A stretch of 64,000 nucleotides of DNA, from positions 3,720,001-3,784,000 of the forward strand of contig NZ_CP108454.1 of the NCBI RefSeq assembly GCF_036240795.1, read 5' to 3'. This DNA is from Streptomyces sp. NBC_01268. GTDB taxonomy: Bacteria; Actinomycetota; Actinomycetes; Streptomycetales; Streptomycetaceae. The notes beneath the pieces are model-generated. The model ran no database searches. It was not told where the DNA came from and saw nothing but the letters and a program-made list of their open reading frames with translations. Positions 25,107-32,828 of this stretch are shown here, piece by piece. Numbering within the stretch: position 1 is the stretch's first letter; each line of letters opens with the position of its first letter. The position numbers were made by a program, and so were the translations under genes.

Positions 25107-26798
25107 GTGACCGAAAGGTGGGCACTCGCGCCCGAGCCGGAGGGGGACGGGGCGCTGCTCGTCGCCCTCGGGCCCGACGGACTGCCCGCCGGTGAGGTGC
25201 GGCGCGAGCCGGACCTGGTGGCGGCCGTCCGCTCCCGCCCGGACGTCGCCCGCTGGGTCTGGCGCGCCACCTCCGAGGTGTATCCGCGTCTGCTCGCCGC
25301 CGGCGTCCGCGTCGAGCGGTGCTACGACGTCGAGGTGGCCGAACAGCTCCTCCTCGGCCACGAGGGACGGCTCGGCGAGCCCCGCTCGGCCGCCGCCGCC
25401 TGGGCCCGCCTGCGGAACGCGCCGGTGCCGCCCGACCCGCCGCCGCGCGCCGCCGAACCCGGCTCGCAGGACTCCCTCTTCGAGCCGGTGGCGGCCGCCC
25501 GACTCCCCTTCGAGGCGCTGCTCGACGTGTACGCGGAGCAGCAGCGGCGCCACGACCGGGCCGAGCACCCGGGGCGGATGCGGCTGCTCACCGCCGCCGA
25601 GTCCGCGGGCATGCTGGTCGCCGCCGAGATGCACCGGGCCGGGCTGCCCTGGCGGGCCGACGTGCACCGGGAGGTGCTGCGCGGACTGCTCGGCGAGCGG
25701 TACGCGGGCGGCGGCGAGCCGCGCCGCCTCACGGAGCTGGCCGACGAGGTGTCCGCCGCGTTCGGGCACCGGGTGCGGCCCGACCTGCCCGCCGACGTGG
25801 TGCGGGCCTTCGCGCGGGCCGGGATCCGGGTGCGGTCCACCCGGCGCTGGGAGCTGGAGGAGCTCGACCACCCGGCGGTCGCGCCCCTCATCGCGTACAA
25901 GAAGCTCTACCGGATCTGGACCGCGCACGGCTGGTCCTGGCTGGCCGACTGGGTGCGCGACGGGCGCTTCCGCCCGGAGTACCAGCCGGGCGGCACGGTC
26001 ACCGGACGCTGGACCACCAACGGCGGCGGCGCGCTGCAGATCCCCAAGGTGATCCGGCAGGCCGTGGTCGCCGACGAGGGCTGGCGGCTGGTGGTCGCCG
26101 ACGCCGACCAGATGGAGCCGCGGGTGCTGGCCGCGATCTCCCGCGACCCCGGCCTGATGGAGGTCGCGGGACACCCCGACGACCTGTACACCCGGCTCTC
26201 CGACCGGGCCTTCTCCGGCGACCGCGACCACGCCAAGCTGGCGCTGCTCGGCGCGGTCTACGGGCAGACCAGCGGCGACGGCCTGAAGAACCTGGCCGCG
26301 CTGCGCCGCCGCTTCCCGCGCGCCGTGGCGTACGTGGACGACGCGGCGAAGGCCGGCGAGGAGGGCCGGCTGGTGCGCACCTGGCTGGGCCGCACCAGCC
26401 CGAAGGCGGCGGGCGGCGGCGAGGACGAGGAGGCGGGTCTGCCGCAGGCCACCGCCGCCGCGGAGGACGCTCCCGAGCAGTACGTGCCGGGGTACGCGTC
26501 GACCGACGCGCGCGCCCGGGGCCGCTTCACGCGCAACTTCGTGGTCCAGGGCAGCGCCGCCGAGTGGGCCCTGCTGATGCTGGCATCCCTGCGCCGCGCC
26601 ACCGCCGGGATGCGGGCCGAGCTGGTCTTCTTCCAGCACGACGAGGTGATCGTGCACTGCCCGGCCGAGGAGGCGGCGGCGGTCACGGAGGCGATCCGCG
26701 CGGCGGGCGACGAGGCGGGGCGGATCGCGTTCGGGGAGACGCCGGTGCGGTTCCCGTTCACGACGGCGACGGTGGAGCGGTATTCGGAGGCGAAGTGA
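25107..26798 (+). CDS. Pol I-like DNA polymerase (bifunctional 3'-5' exonuclease/DNA polymerase type)
   Basis: The 563-residue protein is a family A DNA polymerase. The first 190 residues are exonuclease-like but lack a clear set of catalytic acids. The polymerase core has motif A as VVADADQMEPRVLA (about 340), motif B as HAKLALLGAVYGQTSGDG (about 380) and motif C as FFQHDEVIVHC (about 515), including the Asp-Glu pair. Motif A has QMEPR where Pol I has QIELR. GTG 25107 is chosen because an earlier in-frame GTG (25083) would fall inside the damage-type promoter. The promoter suggests induction by DNA damage and a role in repair synthesis. Confidence 0.87.
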   Translation: MTERWALAPEPEGDGALLVALGPDGLPAGEVRREPDLVAAVRSRPDVARWVWRATSEVYPRLLAAGVRVERCYDVEVAEQLLLGHEGRLGEPRSAAAAWARLRNAPVPPDPPPRAAEPGSQDSLFEPVAAARLPFEALLDVYAEQQRRHDRAEHPGRMRLLTAAESAGMLVAAEMHRAGLPWRADVHREVLRGLLGERYAGGGEPRRLTELADEVSAAFGHRVRPDLPADVVRAFARAGIRVRSTRRWELEELDHPAVAPLIAYKKLYRIWTAHGWSWLADWVRDGRFRPEYQPGGTVTGRWTTNGGGALQIPKVIRQAVVADEGWRLVVADADQMEPRVLAAISRDPGLMEVAGHPDDLYTRLSDRAFSGDRDHAKLALLGAVYGQTSGDGLKNLAALRRRFPRAVAYVDDAAKAGEEGRLVRTWLGRTSPKAAGGGEDEEAGLPQATAAAEDAPEQYVPGYASTDARARGRFTRNFVVQGSAAEWALLMLASLRRATAGMRAELVFFQHDEVIVHCPAEEAAAVTEAIRAAGDEAGRIAFGETPVRFPFTTATVERYSEAK

Positions 26799-26824
26799 GG
26801 CGGATCGGGAGAGGTGAAGACGGA

Positions 26825-26846
26825 CCGGGCCTCCGCCGAGGCCCGG
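26825..26846. terminator. Bidirectional hairpin
   Basis: CCGGGCCTC and GAGGCCCGG form a perfect 9-bp stem with a CGCC loop between convergent genes ending at 26798 and 26863. Confidence 0.75.
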
Positions 26847-26862
26847 CCCGTCGCTCAGGGGG

Positions 26863-28176
26863 TCACTTCGCGGTCAGCGCGCGCCACTTCGGGCTCAGCG
26901 CGATCGCCTTCATCTGCTGCGTCGTCAGCGCCGGCTCGGGGCGCGTCGCCGCATCGTGCTGGGTGCCGGAATTGAACGCGGAGACGACGACCCGGAAGTC
27001 GTCGAGGCCCAGGGTGTCGGCGCCCCACCAGACGACGCCCTGGCCGCCCTTCTCGCCCGGCTGCTCGAACAGCTTCACCCGCGTGCCGTCGGCCTCGGTG
27101 GTGACGTCGGAGCCGCCGAAGACGTCGTTGCGGATGCCCGTCATGCCCGGCTGGACGTTGATCTGGACGAGGCTCCGGCCCTTGCCGTCGTCGACGACCA
27201 GGTAGCCGTACCCGCCCTCGCCGCCCCTGCCGACGACCCGGAGGCCCTGGCCCTTGGGCAGCAGCGAGCGCAGGGTGGCCTGGACGGCGGCGGCGCTCGG
27301 CTCGTGGGTCTCCGGGGTCGTGGTGGAGCCGCCGGGCTTGGTCTGCGGAGGCGGCAGCTGCTCAAGGAGCGGACGCCAGCCGGCCGCCGTGACCAGGCTC
27401 TTCAGCTGCGTCGCGGAGAACGGGGGGTTCTCACGGGTGATCGGGGAGTCCTTCTCGGCCGCCGCGTTGTACTCGCTCGCGTCGACGATGAAGCCCTCCT
27501 TGGTCTGCAGCAGCGCCCGCCAGTTCTTGGTCTCCACGCGCTTGTCGGGGTACTCATACCCCTCGACGATCAGCAGCCGGGAGCCGCCGGGCAGCTTCTC
27601 CGTGACGCAGCGGTCGTAGGGGACGGCGACCTTGTCCGGGCAGCTCATCTGGTCCGCCGACCAGGCGCCGTCGGCGCGGTAGAGGCCGACGGAGACGGCC
27701 GCCTTGCCCTTGCCGTCGTCGTAGACGGCGGTGACGGCCTGGCCACTGCCGTCCGGGTCCTGGATCTCCCAGGTCCCGGGCGGGGTGTTGGCCTTGAGGA
27801 CGGCGGCGAGATCGGCGACGGGGATCCGCGGCTCGTCACCGCGCTTCGGACCCGGCTGCTCGGCCTTGCCGCTGCCGCCGGGCTTCGGAGCCGCCGCCAC
27901 CGAGGCGCCGCCCACGCCGCCCACGGCGTCCACGTCCATGCCGCCGAGCACCGAGCCGCCGTACGCCCCGCCCAGGGCGATCCCGGCGAGGGCCAGGACG
28001 CCGCCGGTCATGGCGAGGCGGCGGCGCAGCATGCGGCGGCGGCCCCGGGTGAGGCCGCCCGAGGCCAGCTCGCGGCGGTCGTCGGGGCCGAAGCCGTCGC
28101 CGGTGCGGCGCAGGACCGCGCCCAGTTCCTCCTCGAATCGTGCGTTCGTCACGTCGTTCTCTTCGTGCTGGGGCAT
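26863..28176 (-). CDS. Single-pass membrane protein encoded behind a SigE-family sigma factor (possible anti-sigma or sensor)
   Basis: A 437-residue protein with a short cytoplasmic N-terminus (about 1-50, ending in a basic RGRRRMLRRRLAMT run), one membrane helix at about 53-75, a Gly/Pro/Lys-rich linker and a large extracytoplasmic region with no domain I recognise. Being the next gene after an ECF-type sigma factor, with this topology, suggests an anti-sigma or accessory role, but no zinc-binding HxxxCxxC motif is present. ATG 28176 is used; GTG 28152 (VTNARFEEELG) with GAAGAG before it is equally plausible. A hairpin ends the unit at 26825. Confidence 0.75.
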   Translation of the reverse strand: MPQHEENDVTNARFEEELGAVLRRTGDGFGPDDRRELASGGLTRGRRRMLRRRLAMTGGVLALAGIALGGAYGGSVLGGMDVDAVGGVGGASVAAAPKPGGSGKAEQPGPKRGDEPRIPVADLAAVLKANTPPGTWEIQDPDGSGQAVTAVYDDGKGKAAVSVGLYRADGAWSADQMSCPDKVAVPYDRCVTEKLPGGSRLLIVEGYEYPDKRVETKNWRALLQTKEGFIVDASEYNAAAEKDSPITRENPPFSATQLKSLVTAAGWRPLLEQLPPPQTKPGGSTTTPETHEPSAAAVQATLRSLLPKGQGLRVVGRGGEGGYGYLVVDDGKGRSLVQINVQPGMTGIRNDVFGGSDVTTEADGTRVKLFEQPGEKGGQGVVWWGADTLGLDDFRVVVSAFNSGTQHDAATRPEPALTTQQMKAIALSPKWRALTAK

Positions 28177-28226
28177 GGCGGGATCACCGTCTCCGGTTCA
28201 TGGGTCGGGAAAGGTCTGTGGGCCGG

Positions 28227-28736
28227 TCAGCGGGTGGCGAACTCGCTGATGCTGCCGCCGAGCCGCCGGCGCAGCGTGGCCAGGGCGCGGGTGGAGCGGG
28301 TGCGGACCGCCGCCGAGCTGACGTGCAGGGCGTCGGCCGTCTCCTCGACGCTGCGGTCCTCCCAGTACCGCAGCACGACCACCGCGCGGTCCTTGGGGGC
28401 GAGCTGGGCCAGGGCGTCGAGCAGGGCGATCCGCAGGGCGGGGTCCTCGCCGGTGTCCGGAGCCCGGTCGGGCAGCTCGCCGAGGGGGCGCTCGGTGGCC
28501 GAGCGGCGTCTGCGGTGGCTGAGGAAGCCGCGTACGAGGACGGTCTGTGCGTACCCGGCCGGGTTGCCGCTTCGGGTCATGCGCCCCCAGTGGACGTACA
28601 TCCGGCCGAGCGTGTCCTGCACCAGGTCCTCGGCGAGATGGGTGTCTCCGCTGGTCAGCAGGCATGCCGAGCGGAACAGGTGGCCCGAACGGGCGGCGGC
28701 GAACTCCAGGAACTCGTCCGCGCGGGACTGTCTCAT
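28227..28736 (-). CDS. SigE-family ECF RNA polymerase sigma factor
   Basis: A 169-residue ECF sigma factor of the actinobacterial SigE group. Region 2 is FLEFAAARSGHLFRSACLL to VQDTLGRMYVHWGRM (about residues 7-55), with the core-binding helix AEDLVQDTL, and region 4 is LAQLAPKDRAVVVLRYWED then VEETADALHVSSAAVRTRSTRAL (about 105-155). It should direct a small regulon, probably including its own operon with the membrane protein gene downstream, 50 bases away. ATG 28736 with an AAGGGGGG stretch upstream is preferred over ATG 28790. It diverges from the DUF6479 gene. Confidence 0.9.
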   Translation of the reverse strand: MRQSRADEFLEFAAARSGHLFRSACLLTSGDTHLAEDLVQDTLGRMYVHWGRMTRSGNPAGYAQTVLVRGFLSHRRRRSATERPLGELPDRAPDTGEDPALRIALLDALAQLAPKDRAVVVLRYWEDRSVEETADALHVSSAAVRTRSTRALATLRRRLGGSISEFATR

Positions 28737-28871
28737 GTCCCCCCTTCCGTCGCGTGTCGTGTTCGCTGTCGGTGCGCTTACACACCACATACGCGATGGG
28801 CCCCGGGAAATGTTTCAGAACCGGATTCCCCTCGCAGGACGAAACGGTGCAAAAGGGGGTATCCCTGGAGT

Positions 28872-29264
28872 ATGAACACTTTCCTCGTGGGTTCCGCCCA
28901 GGTCACCACGGCGGCCGGTGTCTGGCAGTCCGGTCTCGCCCAGGTCCTCGGCGGGCTGGTCGTGGTCGTCGTCCTCATCGGCGCCTTCGTGCTCGGCATG
29001 CGCCTCAAGGACCGCGAGTCGCGTCCGCCCGCTCCGGAGGAGCAGCCACACCGCCCGGAGACCGACGCCCTGCCCGGTGAGATGTCCGAGTACCGCAGGC
29101 CCGCGGAGATGCCGCAGACCGACGGAGAACACCGGCTCATGCCGTACCAGCTCAAGGACGCCGGCACCGAGACCTCCCCCGACCCCCCGAGCGAGGAGAA
29201 GCGCAAGTGGGGCGGCATCTCCAGCGGCGGCTTCGGCAGCGGCGGGACGGGACACGGCGACTGA
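28872..29264 (+). CDS. DUF6479 family membrane protein
   Basis: A 130-residue protein with one membrane helix (about 24-46, VLGGLVVVVVLIGAFVLGMRL), then a charged cytoplasmic tail ending in KRKWGGISSGGFGSGGTGHGD, written here only to its Gly-rich end. The helix-LKDRE junction and the WGGISSGGFG motif are typical of DUF6479, an actinobacterial family of unknown role. GGAG lies very close to ATG 28872, with an AAGGGGG stretch further up. The next gene starts two bases after its stop, so the two are likely co-translated. Confidence 0.82.
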   Translation: MNTFLVGSAQVTTAAGVWQSGLAQVLGGLVVVVVLIGAFVLGMRLKDRESRPPAPEEQPHRPETDALPGEMSEYRRPAEMPQTDGEHRLMPYQLKDAGTETSPDPPSEEKRKWGGISSGGFGSGGTGHGD

Positions 29265-29266
29265 CC

Positions 29267-29713
29267 GTGGACGCCCACGCCATGGGCACCGGTACGCGGC
29301 CGCGCGCGGTCGCGTACCGCCTGCTCGGCTCCGACACCGAAGCCGACGCGGCCCTGCGGGAGGCGGAGCGCGGCGCCGGGCCCGGCGCGCCCGCCCCCGC
29401 CCCGGCCGGCGCGCCCACGCCCGCCCTGTCCGTCCTGGTCCGGGTCTGCCTGGCCCGGCTGCGGGAGCGCGAGGCGGCGTGGAGCGGGCCGGAGCCGGGG
29501 CCGCTGGGCGCCGGGCCCGGCGAGGAGGCCGTCCTGGACGCCCTGCCGCCGGCCGAGCGCGTCGCGTACGTGCTGCACGACGACTTCGGCGTCCCCGTCG
29601 ACGAGATCGCCGCGGCCATGGGGCTCACCCCGGCCGCCACCCGGCAGCTGGCCGCCCGCGCCCGGCGCCGGGTCGCGGAGAGCGACGAGATGCCCGAGCG
29701 GGACCCGGCCTGA
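29267..29713 (+). CDS. Sigma-70 region 4-only protein (SigJ/ECF41-like fragment)
   Basis: A 148-residue protein whose second half (about 90-140) is a clear sigma region 4: LPPAERVAYVLHDDFGVPVDEIAAAMGLTPAATRQLAARARRRV is the style of SigJ/ECF41 factors. Region 2, needed to melt promoter DNA, is not recognisable; residues 1-85 are Ala/Pro/Gly-rich with only a short RAVAYRLLGS remnant. It may be a decayed sigma factor or a regulatory protein that competes for promoter or core binding. GTG 29267 starts two bases after the DUF6479 stop; ATG 29282 is an alternative. Confidence 0.72.
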   Translation: MDAHAMGTGTRPRAVAYRLLGSDTEADAALREAERGAGPGAPAPAPAGAPTPALSVLVRVCLARLREREAAWSGPEPGPLGAGPGEEAVLDALPPAERVAYVLHDDFGVPVDEIAAAMGLTPAATRQLAARARRRVAESDEMPERDPA

Positions 29714-29721
29714 CGCACGGA

Positions 29722-29821
29722 AGACCGGACCCGGCCCGACACACGAGTCCCGGACCCCGCCTGGCACCCGAAACCCGGACCCCGCCTGACACACGCATCC
29801 CGGCCCCGCCTCACGCGCGGA
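29722..29821. repeat. Degenerate tandem repeat, four 25-bp units
   Basis: CGGACCC (or CGGCCCC) recurs at 29726, 29751, 29776 and 29801, exactly 25 bp apart, within similar units containing GCCTGACACACG. It lies between a gene end and a strong terminator. Confidence 0.8.
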
Positions 29822-29824
29822 ACG

Positions 29825-29867
29825 CCACAGGGCCTGTCCCCCCGGTCCGGGGGGACAGGCCCTGTGG
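29825..29867. terminator. Very strong bidirectional terminator
   Basis: A perfect 19-bp stem, CCACAGGGCCTGTCCCCCC against its complement, with a 5-base loop. It separates the plus-strand sigma-like gene from the minus-strand biosynthetic cluster ending at 29873. Confidence 0.9.
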
Positions 29868-29872
29868 TGCGT

Positions 29873-30073
29873 TCACGCCGCGGGTACGGCGCCGGTCGCC
29901 CAGCGGGTGAGCACCCGCTGTCTGCCGCTGCCGGCCGTGGCCTCGGCCAGTTCGGTCAGGAAGCGGCCGACCTCGCCGTCACCGCGGACGACGGAGACGA
30001 TGCGACAGCCGCGGGTGATCACGACGGTGCCGTTGGCGCGGTGTTCGTAGCCGAAGGGGCGGGCGGGGTGCAT
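29873..30073 (-). CDS. Small uncharacterised protein coupled to the antiporter gene
   Basis: A 66-residue soluble protein (starts MHPARPFGYEHRANGTVVI). ATG 30073 overlaps the antiporter stop (TGATG), so it is translated by coupling and belongs to the same operon. It has one Cys (C23) and a basic/aliphatic composition; I recognise no family. A short beta-rich first half and a helical second half (VGRFLTELAEATAG) can be guessed. Position as last gene of a biosynthetic operon may mean an accessory to the antiporter. A strong hairpin follows within six bases. Confidence 0.65.
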   Translation of the reverse strand: MHPARPFGYEHRANGTVVITRGCRIVSVVRGDGEVGRFLTELAEATAGSGRQRVLTRWATGAVPAA

Positions 30074-31368
30074 CAGGCGGCTCCGATCTTTTCCTTGGCC
30101 GGGGTGCCGGTGAGCGCGGCGAGGTCCGGTTCGGGCGTCGGGCCGCCCACGCCGAGCAGGCGCAGGATCGGGCCCGCCATGGCCGTGGTGACCAGGGCCA
30201 TCAGGACCATCATGGTGAACAGCTCCGGCCCGATCAGGCCCAGTTGGCGGCCGATGCCGAGGATGACGATCTCGGTGAGGCCGCGGGTGTTCATCAGCGT
30301 GCCGAAGGCCCCCGCGTCCCGCCAGCTCATCCCGGAGAACCGGGCCGGGATCGCGGCGCCCGCGAACTTGCCGACCACCGCGGCGACCAGCACGAGGAGC
30401 AGGGCCGCGAGGCCGGACCAGCCGAGCCCGCCGACGTCGACGGAGAGGCCGGTGACCACGAAGAAGACCGGCAGGAGCAGGGAGGAGACCTTCTCCAGCG
30501 GCACCTCGATCAGCCGGTGCAGCTCGGCGTCCCGCTCGCCCGCACCCTGCCTCGGCATGATCAGGCCGAAGGCGAAGGCGCCGAAGATGGCGTGGATGCC
30601 GACCCACGAGGTGGCGTAGGCGGAGAGCAGCACACCGGCCGCCACGACGGCGAGCCGGCCGCTGCCGGACCAGCGCAGCACCTTGTGCAGCAGCGGCCGT
30701 ACGACGAGGAGCATCGCCGCCGCGTACGCCGCCGTCCACGCCAGGACCTCGAAGAACCCGCCGGTGCCGCCGGAGCCGGCCATCGCGACGACCAGGACCA
30801 GCACGCACCAGGCGACCACGTCACCGGCCGCGGCGCAGGCCATGGCGGTGGTGCCGACCCGGGTGGCGCCGAGGTTCTGGTCCCGGATGATCCGGGCGAG
30901 CACCGGGAACGCGGTGATCGAGAAGGCGGTGGCCAGGTAGAGCACGAACATGTCCTGGCCCACCCCGGCGGGTGCCAGCGAGTCGTACAGCAGCGCCGCC
31001 GCGCCGGCACCCACCGCGAAGGGGACGGCCATCGCGAGGACGGCCGTGGAGCCGACCGAGGCGGTGCGGCCGCGCAGCTTGCCCAGGTCGAGCTCCCAGC
31101 CGGCCAGGAACATGAAGAGCGCGAGGCCGACCTGGGAGACGGCCGACAGCATCGGCCGGGCCTCGGGCGGGAAGATCAGCTCGGGCAGGTTCCCCGGCAG
31201 CAGCCCCAGCAGACTGGGCCCCAGCATCAGTCCGGCGGCGATCTCCGCCACCACGGGCGGCTGGTGGATCCGCCGTGCGAGCCGGACCATGACGGCCCCG
31301 ACCAGCAGGACGATCGCCACGTCGGCCAGGACCACCGCGTCGATCGGTACAGCATGGGACGCTGCCAT
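30073..31368 (-). CDS. Cation:proton antiporter (CPA2/KefB-like, NapA type)
   Basis: A 431-residue membrane protein with about 12-13 helices. CPA2 marks include GLMLGPSLLGLLP (about 48-60), the unwound-helix and ion-binding region ATAFSITAFPVLARII followed by AGDVVAWCVL (Asp in helix 5-6 region, about 175-185), and GLTEIVILGIG near 365. Similar antiporters occur in several actinobacterial antibiotic clusters, where they are thought to aid export or pH homeostasis. No C-terminal TrkA domain is present. ATG 31368 has GGGGGAGAG upstream. It sits 35 bases after the arginine-hydroxylase-like gene in one operon. Confidence 0.88.
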   Translation of the reverse strand: MAASHAVPIDAVVLADVAIVLLVGAVMVRLARRIHQPPVVAEIAAGLMLGPSLLGLLPGNLPELIFPPEARPMLSAVSQVGLALFMFLAGWELDLGKLRGRTASVGSTAVLAMAVPFAVGAGAAALLYDSLAPAGVGQDMFVLYLATAFSITAFPVLARIIRDQNLGATRVGTTAMACAAAGDVVAWCVLVLVVAMAGSGGTGGFFEVLAWTAAYAAAMLLVVRPLLHKVLRWSGSGRLAVVAAGVLLSAYATSWVGIHAIFGAFAFGLIMPRQGAGERDAELHRLIEVPLEKVSSLLLPVFFVVTGLSVDVGGLGWSGLAALLLVLVAAVVGKFAGAAIPARFSGMSWRDAGAFGTLMNTRGLTEIVILGIGRQLGLIGPELFTMMVLMALVTTAMAGPILRLLGVGGPTPEPDLAALTGTPAKEKIGAA

Positions 31369-31403
31369 CGCGTCTCTCCCCCTCTGCTTCTACTCCTGGT
31401 GGA

Positions 31404-32426
31404 TCAGATCAGGACACGGCCGGCGGCGGTGTCCCGGGTCTCCCGCGACTTGCGCAGGTCACGGGTGATGATCGCCTTCTGGAGCCAGCGGTCCGTGCCG
31501 TCGTAGCGGGCGGTGAAGGCCTTGCGGCCGTGCACGGCGAGGTAGTTGTCGACGACGAGCAGCGTGCCGGCCTCGACCACCACGTCCCGGGTGGCCCGCT
31601 CCAGCTCGGCGACGAGCTCCTTCAGGGCCTGTTCGGCGACCGAGTCACCGTCGACGCACCGCATGAAGAAGGGGTCGATCCGCAGGTACGGGGAGTCGGG
31701 GGCGCCGAAGAGGACGGCGACCGGCTCCGGGGTCTCGCGCATGGCCCGCATCCGGAGCAGCCCCGGGTGGTCGGGCTGCTGGACGGCAAGCTGACGCAGG
31801 TGCTCGTCATCCGGAAGGATGTAGAAGCGGGGCTCGGACAGCGCCTTCCGGGTCTCCGCGCTGAGGGTCACGTCACGGATGGAGGCGACGGTGGTCGGCA
31901 CCCGGTCGTGGTTGCGGATTCCGAAAAGGGCCAGATAGTCACAGCGGTACGGGTGGAATCCGTCCTCGGTGTGCCATTCCAGCAGGACATCGCTGCCGTG
32001 ACCGCTCTGCTCGTTCTCCTCGCCGGCGATCGGCAGCACATTCTGGATCATCCGGCCGGACTGCAGGGTGGGCCAGCTGAATATCTCGCCAAGGCATTTC
32101 CCGATGAGCGAGAGGAAGATTTCCTCGCGCCGGGTGTTCAGCGAGGAGGCGGCGTCCGACCAGTTACCGGGAGTAGGCCCGACACCCTGATCGTCGACGT
32201 CGAATCCCCGGATCTTGAATGCGGCGGCCGGGTCGTCACGGCGGAACTCCGCGAGGAACTTCCGCAGCCCCACGGGCAGCCGGCCGGTCAGCTCCCAGGC
32301 CTCGTCGTGGAAGCGCGGGTGGCCCGGGTCGCAGTCCGCCTGCTTCAGTTCGGCGATCAGCGCGTCCAGGTGGGCGACTTCGTCGGTGGACAAGTCGTAG
32401 TGGAGTACGCCCTGGTCAATGGTCAC
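31404..32426 (-). CDS. Fe(II)/2-oxoglutarate-dependent arginine hydroxylase (VioC/clavaminate synthase-like)
   Basis: A 340-residue non-haem iron oxygenase. The facial triad is H152-T-E154 (in EWHTEDGFHPYRCDY) and H299 (in NYLAVHGRKAF), with R313 (TDRW) in position to bind 2-oxoglutarate. Glu in the HxE motif, rather than Asp, and the HPYRCDYLALFGIRN context are typical of the clavaminate synthase-like group that includes VioC and relatives acting on free arginine or arginine-derived amino acids, usually at C3. I infer hydroxylation of arginine or a similar amino acid for the cluster's peptide. GTG 32426 has GAGAGGG upstream. It follows the small secreted-peptide gene by 51 bases. Confidence 0.87.
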   Translation of the reverse strand: MTIDQGVLHYDLSTDEVAHLDALIAELKQADCDPGHPRFHDEAWELTGRLPVGLRKFLAEFRRDDPAAAFKIRGFDVDDQGVGPTPGNWSDAASSLNTRREEIFLSLIGKCLGEIFSWPTLQSGRMIQNVLPIAGEENEQSGHGSDVLLEWHTEDGFHPYRCDYLALFGIRNHDRVPTTVASIRDVTLSAETRKALSEPRFYILPDDEHLRQLAVQQPDHPGLLRMRAMRETPEPVAVLFGAPDSPYLRIDPFFMRCVDGDSVAEQALKELVAELERATRDVVVEAGTLLVVDNYLAVHGRKAFTARYDGTDRWLQKAIITRDLRKSRETRDTAAGRVLI

Positions 32427-32477
32427 GGGAATTCGCCCTCTCTGGCATGGTGGGTAGGGGCCGTGGGCGGCCCTGGG

Positions 32478-32627
32478 CTAGTCCCAGCCCCAGCTGTCGC
32501 CGCTGTCGGTCACGCTCGTCTTGCTCGTGTGCAGGGTGTCCGCGGCCTGCGCGGCGGAGGCGCTCATCACCGTCGCCGAGAGGGCCACGGCGCACGAGAC
32601 CAGGTAGACAAAAGCCTTGCGTCGCAT
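32478..32627 (-). CDS. Small secreted peptide precursor
   Basis: A 49-residue protein: basic start MRRK, hydrophobic core FVYLVSCAVALSATVMS and an A-x-A-type cleavage site (AAQA then AD), giving a 21-residue mature peptide that ends in DSGDSWGWD. A lipobox-like LVSC at residues 9-12 is too close to the N-terminus to be likely. It is the first gene behind the shared cluster promoter, about 99 bases after the predicted start of transcription, and leads the oxygenase/antiporter operon. Mature part is rich in Ser, Thr and Asp. Role unknown: signal, structural wall peptide or vestigial leader. Confidence 0.7.
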   Translation of the reverse strand: MRRKAFVYLVSCAVALSATVMSASAAQAADTLHTSKTSVTDSGDSWGWD

Positions 32628-32733
32628 TTCTCTTACCGTCCGATTCCCTCGAAGTGGCTTGTGGCTTACTCGATTTAGCCCGACAGAGGTTTGTGACCTG
32701 CCGTCGTTGAGTAATCTGCCAGGGGCCGAACGG

Positions 32734-32784
32734 GCGCTACAAGAAGTTCGGTTGGCACCAAGGTGCACTGGCTGCAAGTGGCCA
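32734..32784 (-). promoter_or_regulatory. Cluster promoter element, copy 2 (before the secreted-peptide operon)
   Basis: Read on the minus strand: a conserved activator-like block (32784-32762, with CCACTTGCAG then CCAGTGCACC, an imperfect 11-bp direct repeat), TTGGTG as -35 (32761-32756), 16 bp, and TAGCGC as -10 (32739-32734). Thirty-one of 32 bases at 32753-32784 match the copy at 51137-51168. Confidence 0.8.
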
Positions 32785-32828
32785 CATCCGCCGCCCTTGG
32801 CCGAGAAGCGGGTGTGGCCGGACCACCA

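Noticed and set aside
28737..28871. ECF-type promoter (GGAAAT ... GTTTC) between the sigma gene and the DUF6479 gene
   Set aside because: Spacing and consensus are poor; no second copy supports it.
32590..32600. Lipobox LVSC in the 49-residue secreted peptide
   Set aside because: Cys at residue 12 is too near the N-terminus, and a good signal peptidase I site follows at residue 28.
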